This document shows, one piece after another, positions 1-7,642 of a stretch of DNA of 64,000 nucleotides (its first letter is position 1; each line of letters starts with the position of its first letter). Made by a program: the position numbers and the translations under genes. Under the pieces are notes generated by a model. It saw only the letters and a program-made list of their open reading frames with translations, was not told where the DNA came from and made no database searches. This DNA comes from Pyramidobacter sp. C12-8 (GTDB taxonomy: Bacteria; Synergistota; Synergistia; Synergistales; Dethiosulfovibrionaceae): NCBI RefSeq assembly GCF_002007215.1, contig NZ_MUHX01000011.1, positions 18,466-82,465 of the forward strand. Direction: 5' to 3'.

Positions 1-233
1 TTTCCCGAGGGCGGGGAGAGCGCTTTTTTGCGTTGAGGCATTGGGAACGCCGCGATGATATAATGGGATGGATTTTAAACTTTATCGCCGGTGAAGGCAT
101 GCCCCGTAAGTCCGGAGGACCGGGGATCGGCGCCATCTGCGGCGCGCCGATCCCCGCGCGAGCGAGGCGCGCGGCCGAGGTGTCCGCCTGACGGACGCGG
201 ACGGGAGCGGCGGGGGGGCAGGGGAGGACTACG
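1..233 (+). promoter_or_regulatory. Promoter and structured leader upstream of the cupin gene
   Basis: No gene is seen here. An extended -10 (TGA followed by TATAAT at 59-64) has no good -35. The leader of about 160 nt that follows can fold strongly: GGGGATCGGCG near 121-133 pairs with CGCCGATCCCC near 146-156. I could not match it to a known riboswitch class. The T-run at 24-29 looks like the tail of a terminator belonging to a gene outside the window. Confidence 0.4.
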
Positions 234-572
234 ATGGAGATAAAACGCGGGCGTCTTTTCGCGCTTTCGCGGCGCTGCGCGCCGGGCGGCAACGAACTCC
301 TCGACGAACTGGCGGCCGGCCAGGGCTGCCGCGTCGAGCGCATCGTTTCCATGGGGCAGATCACGCCCGCGGGGCAGTGGTACGATCAGGACGGCGACGA
401 ATGGGTGGCGCTGCTGCAGGGAAAGGCGCGCCTGCTCTGGGCGGACGGCGGCGAAAGCGCGCTCTCGTCCGGCGACTGGCTGCTGATCCCCGCCCATGTC
501 CGCCACCGCGTCGTCTATACCAGCGCCGAACCGCCCTGCGTGTGGATCGCAGTCCATTTTGAAAGCGCGTAG
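234..572 (+). CDS. Small cupin-domain protein
   Basis: A 112-aa single-domain cupin. A conserved jelly-roll is visible: a Gly-rich turn (PAGQWYDQDGDEWVALL, about residues 44-60), the usual strand with a Gly before a hydrophobic stretch, and a late HVRHRV motif (about 90-95) supplying metal-binding His residues. Such stand-alone cupins (cupin_2 type) bind a metal and a small ligand, but the substrate cannot be read from sequence. The protein has no signal peptide, so it is cytoplasmic. The start is the ATG behind GGGGAGGA. It is followed by a bidirectional terminator shared with the convergent kdnA. Confidence 0.8.
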   Translation: MEIKRGRLFALSRRCAPGGNELLDELAAGQGCRVERIVSMGQITPAGQWYDQDGDEWVALLQGKARLLWADGGESALSSGDWLLIPAHVRHRVVYTSAEPPCVWIAVHFESA

Positions 573-578
573 CGAAAA

Positions 579-630
579 AGCGCCGGAACTTTTCCCCTCT
601 CGAAAGGTGGACAAGTTCCGGCGCTTTTTT
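579..630. terminator. Bidirectional intrinsic terminator, cupin / kdnA
   Basis: The arms GCGCCGGAACT and AGTTCCGGCGC are followed by T6 on the plus strand and preceded by an A-run, so the hairpin can stop both convergent genes. Confidence 0.85.
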
Positions 631-648
631 ATGCGGACGCAGCGCCGT

Positions 649-1827
649 TTACAGCACGGCTTCAGCTCCGGCTCGCAAAGCGGCGACCATCTTCTCGACC
701 GTGCCGTCGTCGGTCAGCAGATTGGGACAGTAGAATACGGCTCGGGCAAGCACCGATTCAGTCTGTCCCATGGATTCGGGGGCATAAGATGGAGCGACGT
801 TACCGCCGATAGTGCTTCCGCTTAAATCATTCAGGGCTTTCCAATGCTTGGCGTAATGCCATGAGTTGTCGCCGATCAGGGCGGCCGGCATGCCCTGATC
901 TCCGGTCACGGCTTGGAATTTGCGCGCGGCTTCGGCGCTGGGAAGCAGGAAAACGATGTGCGTGGCGATATCGCCTTCGGGGTTGGGGACGACGCGGCGC
1001 TTCAGTCCCGTGTCCTTTACTCCTTCCAGCACTTTGCGCTTGGTCTCTCGCAGCAGGTTGAGAGCGAAGTCCATCTTTTTCAGCGCCACAAGCCCCAGCG
1101 CGCCTTCAATCTCGCTCATGCGGAAATTGAGCCCGAGTCCGCATTTGTCCTCGGCTCCGCGCTCGATATCGAGACGGTGCACGTGACCGTGATCGTGGTA
1201 ATATTCCGCAGCCTTATAGAGATCGTCGTCGTCCGTGACGAGCGCGCCGCCTTCGCCGACGGTGACGTACTTGTTGGGGTCGAAGCTGTAGGTTCCCCAC
1301 AGGCCGAAGGTCCCCAGCGCTTTGCCGTGATAGGTGCCGCCGGTCACTTCGCAGCTGTCTTCGACGACGGGAACGCCGTATTTCTTTCCAAGCGCCAGGA
1401 TCGGATCCATGTCGGCAGCGGCGCCAAACATGTGCACCGGCATGATCGCCCTGGTACGGGGCGAAATCTTACTTTCCACCGATGCCGGGGCCATGCCCAG
1501 CGTCTCGTCGATATCGGCCAGCACGGGGACGGCTCCGCAGGCGACGATGGCTTCCACGGTGGCGATAAAAGTGAAAGCCGACGTGATGACCTCGTCGCCG
1601 GGCCTTATGCCCATGGCTTTGAGCCCGACGAAAAGCGCCGAGGTCCCGTTGCTGACCGCCTGCGCATGTTTGGCGCCCAGTCGTTTGGCCAGCGCCGTTT
1701 CGAATTCGCTGACGCGGTAAACGCCGCCGCGGGCGGCATGGGAAGAATAACGGTGGAGCATTTTACGGCGGATCACGTCGACGACGGCATCCGCTTCCAT
1801 CTGATCGAAAATTTCCGTACCGGGCAT
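649..1827 (-). CDS. kdnA: 8-amino-3,8-dideoxy-manno-octulosonate aminotransferase (DegT family)
   Basis: A 392-aa PLP-dependent sugar aminotransferase of the DegT/DnrJ/EryC1 family. I recognise KdnA features: it begins MPG-x-E-x-F, has SNGTSAL (59-65), a PLP aspartate in VVEDSCE (about D157), the Schiff-base lysine in SFDPNKY (K186), and DHGHVH...RGAE...GLNFRMSE. In Shewanella, KdnA aminates C8 of the aldehyde made from Kdo by KdnB, giving Kdo8N for LPS inner core. The neighbours kdnB and kdsB on the same strand support this assignment. The start at 1827 was chosen because AAGGAGGAAACC precedes this ATG; a longer upstream frame lacks homology. The C-terminus abuts the shared terminator. Confidence 0.88.
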   Translation of the reverse strand: MPGTEIFDQMEADAVVDVIRRKMLHRYSSHAARGGVYRVSEFETALAKRLGAKHAQAVSNGTSALFVGLKAMGIRPGDEVITSAFTFIATVEAIVACGAVPVLADIDETLGMAPASVESKISPRTRAIMPVHMFGAAADMDPILALGKKYGVPVVEDSCEVTGGTYHGKALGTFGLWGTYSFDPNKYVTVGEGGALVTDDDDLYKAAEYYHDHGHVHRLDIERGAEDKCGLGLNFRMSEIEGALGLVALKKMDFALNLLRETKRKVLEGVKDTGLKRRVVPNPEGDIATHIVFLLPSAEAARKFQAVTGDQGMPAALIGDNSWHYAKHWKALNDLSGSTIGGNVAPSYAPESMGQTESVLARAVFYCPNLLTDDGTVEKMVAALRAGAEAVL

Positions 1828-1897
1828 GCGGTTTCCTCCTTCGAAAATGAAAACGATATGAAAAGACGCGGGGAGTCCTTTTGTCCGCCGACCCCGT

Positions 1898-3019
1898 TCA
1901 GCCGGCGATGATCCTGCGGTAGATCGACTCGACGTATTCCGGCGTGGCCTTTTTCTTCCAGCACTCGAGTCCAAAGCAGCTCTGCCACAGCTTTTCCATC
2001 CCCAACGCGGTCTTCGTCATTTGGGGAACGTCCGCTTCGCCGAGACCGTAATCCCTGGCCTTGGGCAGCGAACGATGATTGGCCGCGAAAAAATCCAGCG
2101 TGTCGTCGTAGCCGTCGGGGTAAAGATCTTCCAACGCCAGCATGGACAGGGTGACCGCCACGCTGTGGGGCAGGAACGGAGCCGAGTTGCTCAATCCGTA
2201 GGAAAGAGCGTGAGGAACGCCCACCCGCCCGCCGACGCTGCTCGTACCTCCCAGTACGGAAGCCATGGCGGATTTGACCGCTCTCGCCGGGTCATATTCG
2301 GCAAGATCGCAGCCGAGGACCTCGCGGGAGAGGTGAAGCCCGTCGAGAGCGTCGAGGATCGCCTGCGGCTGGCTGGTCTTGCTCTTGGAAATCTCGTAAT
2401 GATGGAAGTAACAGTCCATCATGGTGTAAAAACGGTTGAACGACGGAGCGCCGGCCGAAAGCCCCGGATCGATGATCGCGAGTCTCGCTTCCACGAGCGC
2501 GTTGTTGATGCCGAGCTTTTTCTCCGGCCCGCGCATCACGGCGATGGGCGTGATCTCGGCCCCCGTCCCGTTCAGCGCGGGAACGGCCCACACGTCGACG
2601 CCGCGTTCCATTTTCAGGCCGTAGCCCTGATAATCCTGGGCGCGAAGAGGATTGGCGACGCAGATTCCCGCCGCTTTCGCCAGATCCATCGTGGAACCGC
2701 CGCCGACGCCGACGATCACGTCGCAGCCGCCGCGATCGGCGCGCAGGATGTCGACGAGCGCGTCGACGTCGCCGGTGCGAACTTCCGAATAAGAGGCGTT
2801 GAAGACGAATTTTCTATCCTGTTCAAAAATCATGGCGAAGGCTGGCTGGACCTCGAGAGCTTCATCGACGACGAAAAAAGCCTTTTTGCGCCGTTCTCGA
2901 AGCAGCTCGAAAAGACGCGCGAGACCTTCGTCGGAGAGGATGACCTCGGTGGGGACGTCGACCCGCCACCAGCGCTCAAGCCGGGGAAAATCGCGAAGAC
3001 TTTCAGGCGCTTTTATCAT
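1898..3019 (-). CDS. kdnB: 3-deoxy-manno-octulosonate 8-oxidase (iron-type alcohol dehydrogenase)
   Basis: A 373-aa member of the metal-dependent (group III) alcohol dehydrogenase superfamily. It has the dinucleotide-binding GGGSTMD (about 106-112) and metal-ligand positions in MMDCYFHH (about D202, H206), GVPHALS (about H270) and FLPHSV (about H285). Its place between kdsB and kdnA matches Shewanella KdnB, which oxidises the C8 hydroxyl of Kdo so that KdnA can aminate it. The start at 3019 has GGAAGGGAC upstream. The gap to kdnA is 70 bp and to kdsB 28 bp, consistent with one transcript. The function call rests on family plus context; other iron ADHs look similar. Confidence 0.85.
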   Translation of the reverse strand: MIKAPESLRDFPRLERWWRVDVPTEVILSDEGLARLFELLRERRKKAFFVVDEALEVQPAFAMIFEQDRKFVFNASYSEVRTGDVDALVDILRADRGGCDVIVGVGGGSTMDLAKAAGICVANPLRAQDYQGYGLKMERGVDVWAVPALNGTGAEITPIAVMRGPEKKLGINNALVEARLAIIDPGLSAGAPSFNRFYTMMDCYFHHYEISKSKTSQPQAILDALDGLHLSREVLGCDLAEYDPARAVKSAMASVLGGTSSVGGRVGVPHALSYGLSNSAPFLPHSVAVTLSMLALEDLYPDGYDDTLDFFAANHRSLPKARDYGLGEADVPQMTKTALGMEKLWQSCFGLECWKKKATPEYVESIYRRIIAG

Positions 3020-3047
3020 TTTGTCCCTTCCTGATGCGATATGGCCG

Positions 3048-3809
3048 CTAAAATCGTCGCGGGCGCAAGGCCGCTTTTTCACCGTGAAGCGCCAGATATT
3101 CCTCGATGCGTTTCAAGTCGTCGGGAACGTCGATCTCAATCGTGTCGCGTTCGATCGGCAGACAACGGATCTTGAAGCCTCGTTCCAGAACGCGCAGCAT
3201 TTCCAAACTTTCGGCTCGTTCCAGCGGCGTCTGCTGCCCGCAGGCGAAGTCGAGCAAAAAAGAACGCTTCCAGCCGTAAGGGCCGATATGCTTGTACCAG
3301 ACGCCCTCTGCGTCTTTGCGAGGATACGGGATCGGCGAGCGGCTGAAGTAAAGCGCTCTGCCGCGTTGGTCGAAGACCGCCTTGACGACGTTGGGATTGA
3401 CGACTTCTTCGCGGCGTTCGATGCGCTTGACCAGCAGCGCCAGCTGAACGTCGTCCTCTTCGAGAGCGCCGACAAGCGGCTCGATCATCGACGCGTCCAC
3501 AAGCGGATCGTCGCCCTGCACGTTGATCACGTACTGCGAAGGGATACGCTCCGACACGTAGGCTACGCGGTCGCCGCCGCTGGGAAGATCGCTCGGAGTC
3601 ATCATGGCTTCGCCGCCGTCCTCTGCTACTGCGAGGGCGATGCGTTCGTCGTCGGTCGCCACGATAACGCGGTCGATCAGAGGACAGCCGCGCACGCCGC
3701 GAAGCACCCTTAATATCAGCGGGACTCCGGCGACGGGAAGCAGCGGTTTGCCGGGCAGGCGCGTGCTCCCGTAGCGTGCGGGGATGACGGCAAGAGTTCG
3801 AAGAACCAT
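3048..3809 (-). CDS. kdsB: CMP-Kdo / CMP-Kdo8N synthetase
   Basis: A 253-aa 3-deoxy-manno-octulosonate cytidylyltransferase, usual length about 250. The CTP-binding signature IPARYGSTRLPGKPL is at 9-23, with NVQGDDPLVD near 98-107 and the late EIDVPDDL motif. It activates Kdo (or here probably Kdo8N) with CTP for transfer to lipid A. First gene of the kdsB-kdnB-kdnA set; AAGGGGGAT lies before the ATG. Whether it prefers Kdo8N, as reported for the Shewanella enzyme, cannot be seen from sequence. Confidence 0.92.
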   Translation of the reverse strand: MVLRTLAVIPARYGSTRLPGKPLLPVAGVPLILRVLRGVRGCPLIDRVIVATDDERIALAVAEDGGEAMMTPSDLPSGGDRVAYVSERIPSQYVINVQGDDPLVDASMIEPLVGALEEDDVQLALLVKRIERREEVVNPNVVKAVFDQRGRALYFSRSPIPYPRKDAEGVWYKHIGPYGWKRSFLLDFACGQQTPLERAESLEMLRVLERGFKIRCLPIERDTIEIDVPDDLKRIEEYLALHGEKAALRPRRF

Positions 3810-3903
3810 GGAAAAAATCCCCCTTTGATTTTCGCTTACAAAAAAGTATCACCGACAAAACGTAAAAAGTGGCATGTAATTAAAATATCGTGTTATAAAA
3901 TTC

Positions 3904-4051
3904 CGCAGTCTTCTTGATCTTTTTCGCTTGACTGGACAACGAAAGCTCTCCAAATTCTGCGCGGGAGAGCCGCAAAGCGGGCTGCGCGGTTCGCTTTGTG
4001 AAGTTCCTCCGCAGCGCCTTTGAGTTCGATCTTCCAATAAAGAACCAGTAT
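3904..4051 (+). repeat. Diverged copy of the 150-bp dispersed repeat
   Basis: Aligns along its length with the copy at 24281-24430 in the same orientation. Shared blocks include TTCTTGAT near the left end, TTCGCTTTGTGAA, GCAGCGC and an end resembling AGAAATAGTAT (here AGAACCAGTAT). It is the most diverged member, so probably the oldest copy. Confidence 0.65.
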
Positions 4052-4128
4052 TGGCGCGGAAAATCGTTTGACCTCCGGTGTTGAAAGTTGCTCTTGACGC
4101 CGAAAGCTTGTTCGCGAACGTTCCCCGT

Positions 4129-4158
4129 GGAACGTTCCCTGTGAAAAACGTTGCAGAG
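4129..4158. other. Degenerate parS-like palindromes
   Basis: CGTTCCCCGTGGAACG (4129-4144) matches the 16-bp parS consensus TGTTCCACGTGGAACA at 13 positions. A second, poorer copy, GTTCCCTGTGAAAAAC, overlaps its end. They may be decayed or weak ParB sites. Confidence 0.35.
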
Positions 4159-4227
4159 CCTTTTCATGACGGATATCATTTTTCGTATGTCATTTTGCCG
4201 CCGGGCGGGTTTCCGTAAAAAGAGCCT

Positions 4228-4256
4228 CTTCCCAGATCCGCGATCTGCGGTATAAT
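4228..4256 (+). promoter_or_regulatory. Candidate hisS promoter
   Basis: A perfect -10 TATAAT (4251-4256) lies 90 bp before the hisS start with only a weak TCTTCC-like -35. The leader is too short for a T-box. Confidence 0.5.
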
Positions 4257-4345
4257 ATTTGCTTTATAGAAGCAGTGCTTTCTCATGCGGCGGTTCGCGA
4301 AAGCCGTATCGTTAAAATTTTTCGACACGCAGGAGGTACGGATCG

Positions 4346-5617
4346 ATGTCTGAATCTATCAAGGGACCGCGCGGAGTCCGCGACATTCTTCCCGACGAGT
4401 CTTGGAAATGGGCCTATGTGCTCGGCCGCGCCGCGGAAACGGCGGGCAGGTTCAATTACAGCGAGGTCCGGCTTCCGATCTTCGAGCATACCGAGCTTTT
4501 CAGTCGCGGCGTGGGCGACACGACCGACATCGTGGAGAAGGAAATGTACACCTTCACCGACAAGGGCGACCGCAGCATCACGCTGCGTCCGGAGATGACG
4601 GCCGGCATGATGCGCAGCTACGTGGAGCACTCGCTCGGCGTGCCCGGCGGCAACCCCGCCAAGCTGTGGGGCGCGGGGCCGATGTTCCGTTACGAGCGCC
4701 CTCAGAAGGGGCGCTACCGCCAGTTCTGGCAGCTCGACTACGAGGAGATCGGCTCCGAGAGCCCGCTCGTCGACGCGGAGGTGATCATGACTGCCATCGA
4801 GCTGTTCCGCACTCTGGGGATGCGGAACCTCGAGGTGGTGATCAATTCCGTGGGCTGCCCCAAGTGCCGTCCCGTCTACCGCGAGAAGCTGATCGGCTAT
4901 CTGCAGGGGCGGTGCGACGAACTCTGCGACACCTGCAAAAGCCGTCTGCAGCGCAACCCGCTGCGCGTGCTCGACTGCAAAGAAGACCGCGAGATCGTCG
5001 CCGGCGCGCCCGACATTTTCGACAGTCTCTGCGACGAATGCGCCGAACACTTCAAGACCGTCACCGCGGCGCTGACCCGGCTGGGCGTCAAATACACGCT
5101 CGACAAAACGCTGGTGCGCGGCCTCGACTATTACACCAAGACCGCTTTCGAGGTCAAGTCCGGCGACCTCGGCGCGCAGAGCGCCGTGTGCGGCGGCGGG
5201 CGCTACGACAACCTGGCGGAGGCGATCGGCGGGCCGCACGTGCCGGGCGTGGGCTTCGCGGCCGGACTCGACCGCGTCATCCTCGTCATGGGCGAGCAAG
5301 GCTGCTCGTTCGGCGCGCAGCCGGCGCTCGACGCCTACGTGGTCTGCCCCGACGATTCGGCGCGGCTGAACGCCGTGGAGCTGCTCTACGCGCTGCGCCG
5401 CGCCGGGCTGAGGGCCGACATGGACTACGCCGGCCGCGGCATGAAGGGGCAGATGAAAACGGCGGTCGCCAGCGGCGCCAAAGCTGCCTGCATCCTCGGC
5501 GGCGACGAGATCGCGAGCGGCGTGGCCGCGGTGCGCGACTTGAGCGCGGCGGCGCAGGAAGAAGTGCCTCTCGCCGACGTGCCCGCCCGCGTGGCGTCTC
5601 TGGCCGGCACACGGTAA
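4346..5617 (+). CDS. hisS: Histidyl-tRNA synthetase
   Basis: A 423-aa class II synthetase that charges tRNA-His, cytoplasmic. Motif 2 is in GPMFRYERPQKGRYRQFWQ (111-129), the histidine A loop RGLDYYT is at 258-264, and the C-terminal anticodon-binding domain covers about the last 95 residues. Between them are two Cys pairs, CPKC (171-174) and CDTC (about 194-197), a likely structural zinc site in the insertion domain. Start: ATG behind AGGAGGTACGG. A terminator-like hairpin separates it from aspS 73 bp downstream. Confidence 0.97.
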   Translation: MSESIKGPRGVRDILPDESWKWAYVLGRAAETAGRFNYSEVRLPIFEHTELFSRGVGDTTDIVEKEMYTFTDKGDRSITLRPEMTAGMMRSYVEHSLGVPGGNPAKLWGAGPMFRYERPQKGRYRQFWQLDYEEIGSESPLVDAEVIMTAIELFRTLGMRNLEVVINSVGCPKCRPVYREKLIGYLQGRCDELCDTCKSRLQRNPLRVLDCKEDREIVAGAPDIFDSLCDECAEHFKTVTAALTRLGVKYTLDKTLVRGLDYYTKTAFEVKSGDLGAQSAVCGGGRYDNLAEAIGGPHVPGVGFAAGLDRVILVMGEQGCSFGAQPALDAYVVCPDDSARLNAVELLYALRRAGLRADMDYAGRGMKGQMKTAVASGAKAACILGGDEIASGVAAVRDLSAAAQEEVPLADVPARVASLAGTR

Positions 5618-5624
5618 AAAACGC

Positions 5625-5663
5625 GAAGCGCCGTTCCAACGCGGCGCTTCGTTGGACTTTTTT
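5625..5663 (+). terminator. Terminator or attenuating hairpin between hisS and aspS
   Basis: GAAGCGCCG (5625-5633) pairs with CGGCGCTTC (5642-5650), with a T6 tail at the end. Since aspS follows at once with no evident promoter, read-through is likely partial. Confidence 0.65.
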
Positions 5664-5689
5664 GAACAGACAAGGGAGTTTGGAGAAAA

Positions 5690-7498
5690 ATGCGCAAGGG
5701 AATTTTCGATTCAAGCTGGAAGCGAACCGTCAAATGCGGGCTGGTCGGCGAAGAGCTGGTCGGCAAGGAGATCGTGCTCAACGGCTGGGTCCGCAACCGC
5801 CGCGACCATGGCGGCGTGATTTTCATCGAGCTGTGGGACAAGTCGGGCAGCGTGCAGGTGGTCTTCACGCCGGAGGTGGACGTGCAGATGCACGCCGACG
5901 CCGGCGATCTGCGCAGCGAATACGTGATCGCCGTGAAAGGCAGAATGCGCGTGCGCCCCGACGGCATGATCAATCCCCACATGACGACCGGACGCTGGGA
6001 GATGGTGGCGAGCGACTTCCTGCTGCTGTCGGCGGCCGCGCCGATCCCTTTCGAGATCGGCGACGAGACGGAAAACGTCGACGAAAACCTGCGTCTCACC
6101 TACCGTTATCTCGACCTGCGCCGCGAGCGCATGCAGGACAACCTGCGCACGCGCCACGAGGTGGCTCAGTACACGCGCGCCTATCTGAACGGCCGCGATT
6201 TCACCGAGGTGGAAACGCCGATCCTGATGAAGTCTACGCCCGAAGGCGCGCGCGACTACCTCGTGCCCAGCCGCGTCGCGCCCGGCTCGTTCTACGCGCT
6301 GCCCCAGTCGCCGCAGCTGTTCAAGCAGATCCTGATGATCTCCGGCATGGACCGTTACTATCAGATCGCCAAATGCTTCCGCGACGAGGACCTGCGCGCC
6401 GACCGCCAGCCCGAGTTCACACAGGTCGATCTGGAGATGAGCTTCGTCACCGAAGAAGACGTGTACGATCTGCTCGAGGGCTACGTCGTCGGCCTGTGGA
6501 AGAAGATCCTCGGCGTCGAAATCGCGGCGCCCTTCCGCCGCCTCGGCTACGGCGAGGCGATGCGCCGCTTCGGCAGCGACAAGCCCGACCTGCGCATCCC
6601 CTTCGAAATTCACGACGTCACCGCCGCTTTCGAAAGCACGAGCTTCGCTCCCTTCCAGAATCTGATCGCCAACGGCGGCGTGATCCGCACGATCTCCGTG
6701 CCCGGCGGCGCCGCATGGTCGCGCAAGCAGTGCGAGGACGTCGCTGCCGCCGGCAATAAGCTGGGCGCGCCCGACGTGGCGTTTTTCCAGATCAAGGAAG
6801 GAACGCTCAAGGGGCCGCTGGCCAAATACCTCGACGACGAACACAAGGCGCAGTTCCTCGAACTGGCGCAGGCGCAGGACGGCGACGCGATTTTCCTGAT
6901 CGCCAACGTCGACGCCATGCTGGTCGCCACGGTGCTGGGGCAGCTTCGCCTCGACGTCGCCAGGGCGCACGGCCTGGTGCGAGAGGGCTGGGAGTTCCTC
7001 TGGGTCACCAACTTCCCGCTGCTGGAGTGGAGCCCCGATGAAAACCGCTGGGTGGCCACGCATCACCCGTTCACCCAGCCCAACCCCGAGGACCTGCCCT
7101 ATCTCGAAAGCGATCCCGCGCGCTGCGGCTCGCGCACCTACGATCTCGTGCTCAACGGCATCGAGGTGGGCGGCGGCTCGATCCGCATCCACGACGAAGA
7201 AGTGCAGGAAAAGGTCTTCAAGTGTCTGGCCTTCACGCCCGAGGAGGCGCGAAGCCGTTTCGGCTTCTTCCTCGACGCGCTCAAGTACGGCACGCCGCCC
7301 CACGGCGGGCTGGCCATCGGTTTCGACCGCCTCTGCATGCTGCTGTGCGGCTGCAAGGGCATTCGCGAGGTGATGGCCTTCCCCAAGACGGCCAAGGCCC
7401 AGGACCTGATGGCCGGCGCGCCTTCGCCGGTCGAATCGCTTCAGCTCGACGAGCTGGGCATCTCCGTGCGCGCGTTCGCCGCCGCAGCGAAAAAGTGA
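5690..7498 (+). CDS. aspS: Aspartyl-tRNA synthetase
   Basis: A 602-aa bacterial-type AspRS: an N-terminal OB-fold anticodon domain (GWVRNRRDHGGVIFIELWD, about 26-44), class II motif 2 in FRDEDLRADRQPEFTQVDLE (about 225-244), the GAD insertion domain in the middle, and motif 3 with GGLAIGFDRL near 540. It charges tRNA-Asp. Whether it is discriminating or also charges tRNA-Asn depends on Asn pathway genes not in the window. GGAG precedes the ATG. It follows hisS on the same strand, a common pairing. Confidence 0.97.
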   Translation: MRKGIFDSSWKRTVKCGLVGEELVGKEIVLNGWVRNRRDHGGVIFIELWDKSGSVQVVFTPEVDVQMHADAGDLRSEYVIAVKGRMRVRPDGMINPHMTTGRWEMVASDFLLLSAAAPIPFEIGDETENVDENLRLTYRYLDLRRERMQDNLRTRHEVAQYTRAYLNGRDFTEVETPILMKSTPEGARDYLVPSRVAPGSFYALPQSPQLFKQILMISGMDRYYQIAKCFRDEDLRADRQPEFTQVDLEMSFVTEEDVYDLLEGYVVGLWKKILGVEIAAPFRRLGYGEAMRRFGSDKPDLRIPFEIHDVTAAFESTSFAPFQNLIANGGVIRTISVPGGAAWSRKQCEDVAAAGNKLGAPDVAFFQIKEGTLKGPLAKYLDDEHKAQFLELAQAQDGDAIFLIANVDAMLVATVLGQLRLDVARAHGLVREGWEFLWVTNFPLLEWSPDENRWVATHHPFTQPNPEDLPYLESDPARCGSRTYDLVLNGIEVGGGSIRIHDEEVQEKVFKCLAFTPEEARSRFGFFLDALKYGTPPHGGLAIGFDRLCMLLCGCKGIREVMAFPKTAKAQDLMAGAPSPVESLQLDELGISVRAFAAAAKK

Positions 7499-7517
7499 TT
7501 TTCGCGAAAAACGTGAA

Positions 7518-7554
7518 ACGCCGCGTCCCCCGTGAAAAGGACGCGGCGTTTTTT
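7518..7554 (+). terminator. aspS terminator
   Basis: ACGCCGCGTCC (7518-7528) pairs with GGACGCGGCGT (7539-7549), followed by T6. Confidence 0.88.
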
Positions 7555-7581
7555 GTGCGGCGGCGCGCGGTGTGTTAGAAT
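7553..7581 (+). promoter_or_regulatory. Candidate promoter for the RNase III gene
   Basis: TTGTGC, 17 bp, TAGAAT (7576-7581), just past the aspS terminator. Confidence 0.4.
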
Positions 7582-7642
7582 CGTCTTGTTGCGAAGCGTC
7601 GGCGGATCCGGCGCGTAAAGATCGTCGAAAGGAGGTGAATGG

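Larger units (their letters stand above)
3810..4345. other. 535-bp intergenic region between kdsB and hisS
   Basis: No convincing gene is present. The region holds a diverged copy of the 150-bp dispersed repeat (about 3904-4051), two degenerate parS-like palindromes (4129-4158) and the hisS promoter. Short open frames exist but change across the repeat and lack coding features. Confidence 0.7.

Noticed and set aside
3880..4179. 99-codon minus-strand frame in the kdsB-hisS gap
   Set aside because: Overlaps the diverged repeat and parS-like palindromes; no RBS and no recognisable protein.
4402..6759. 785-codon plus-strand frame spanning hisS and aspS
   Set aside because: An Arg/Ala-rich out-of-frame translation crossing the end of hisS and the intergenic terminator.
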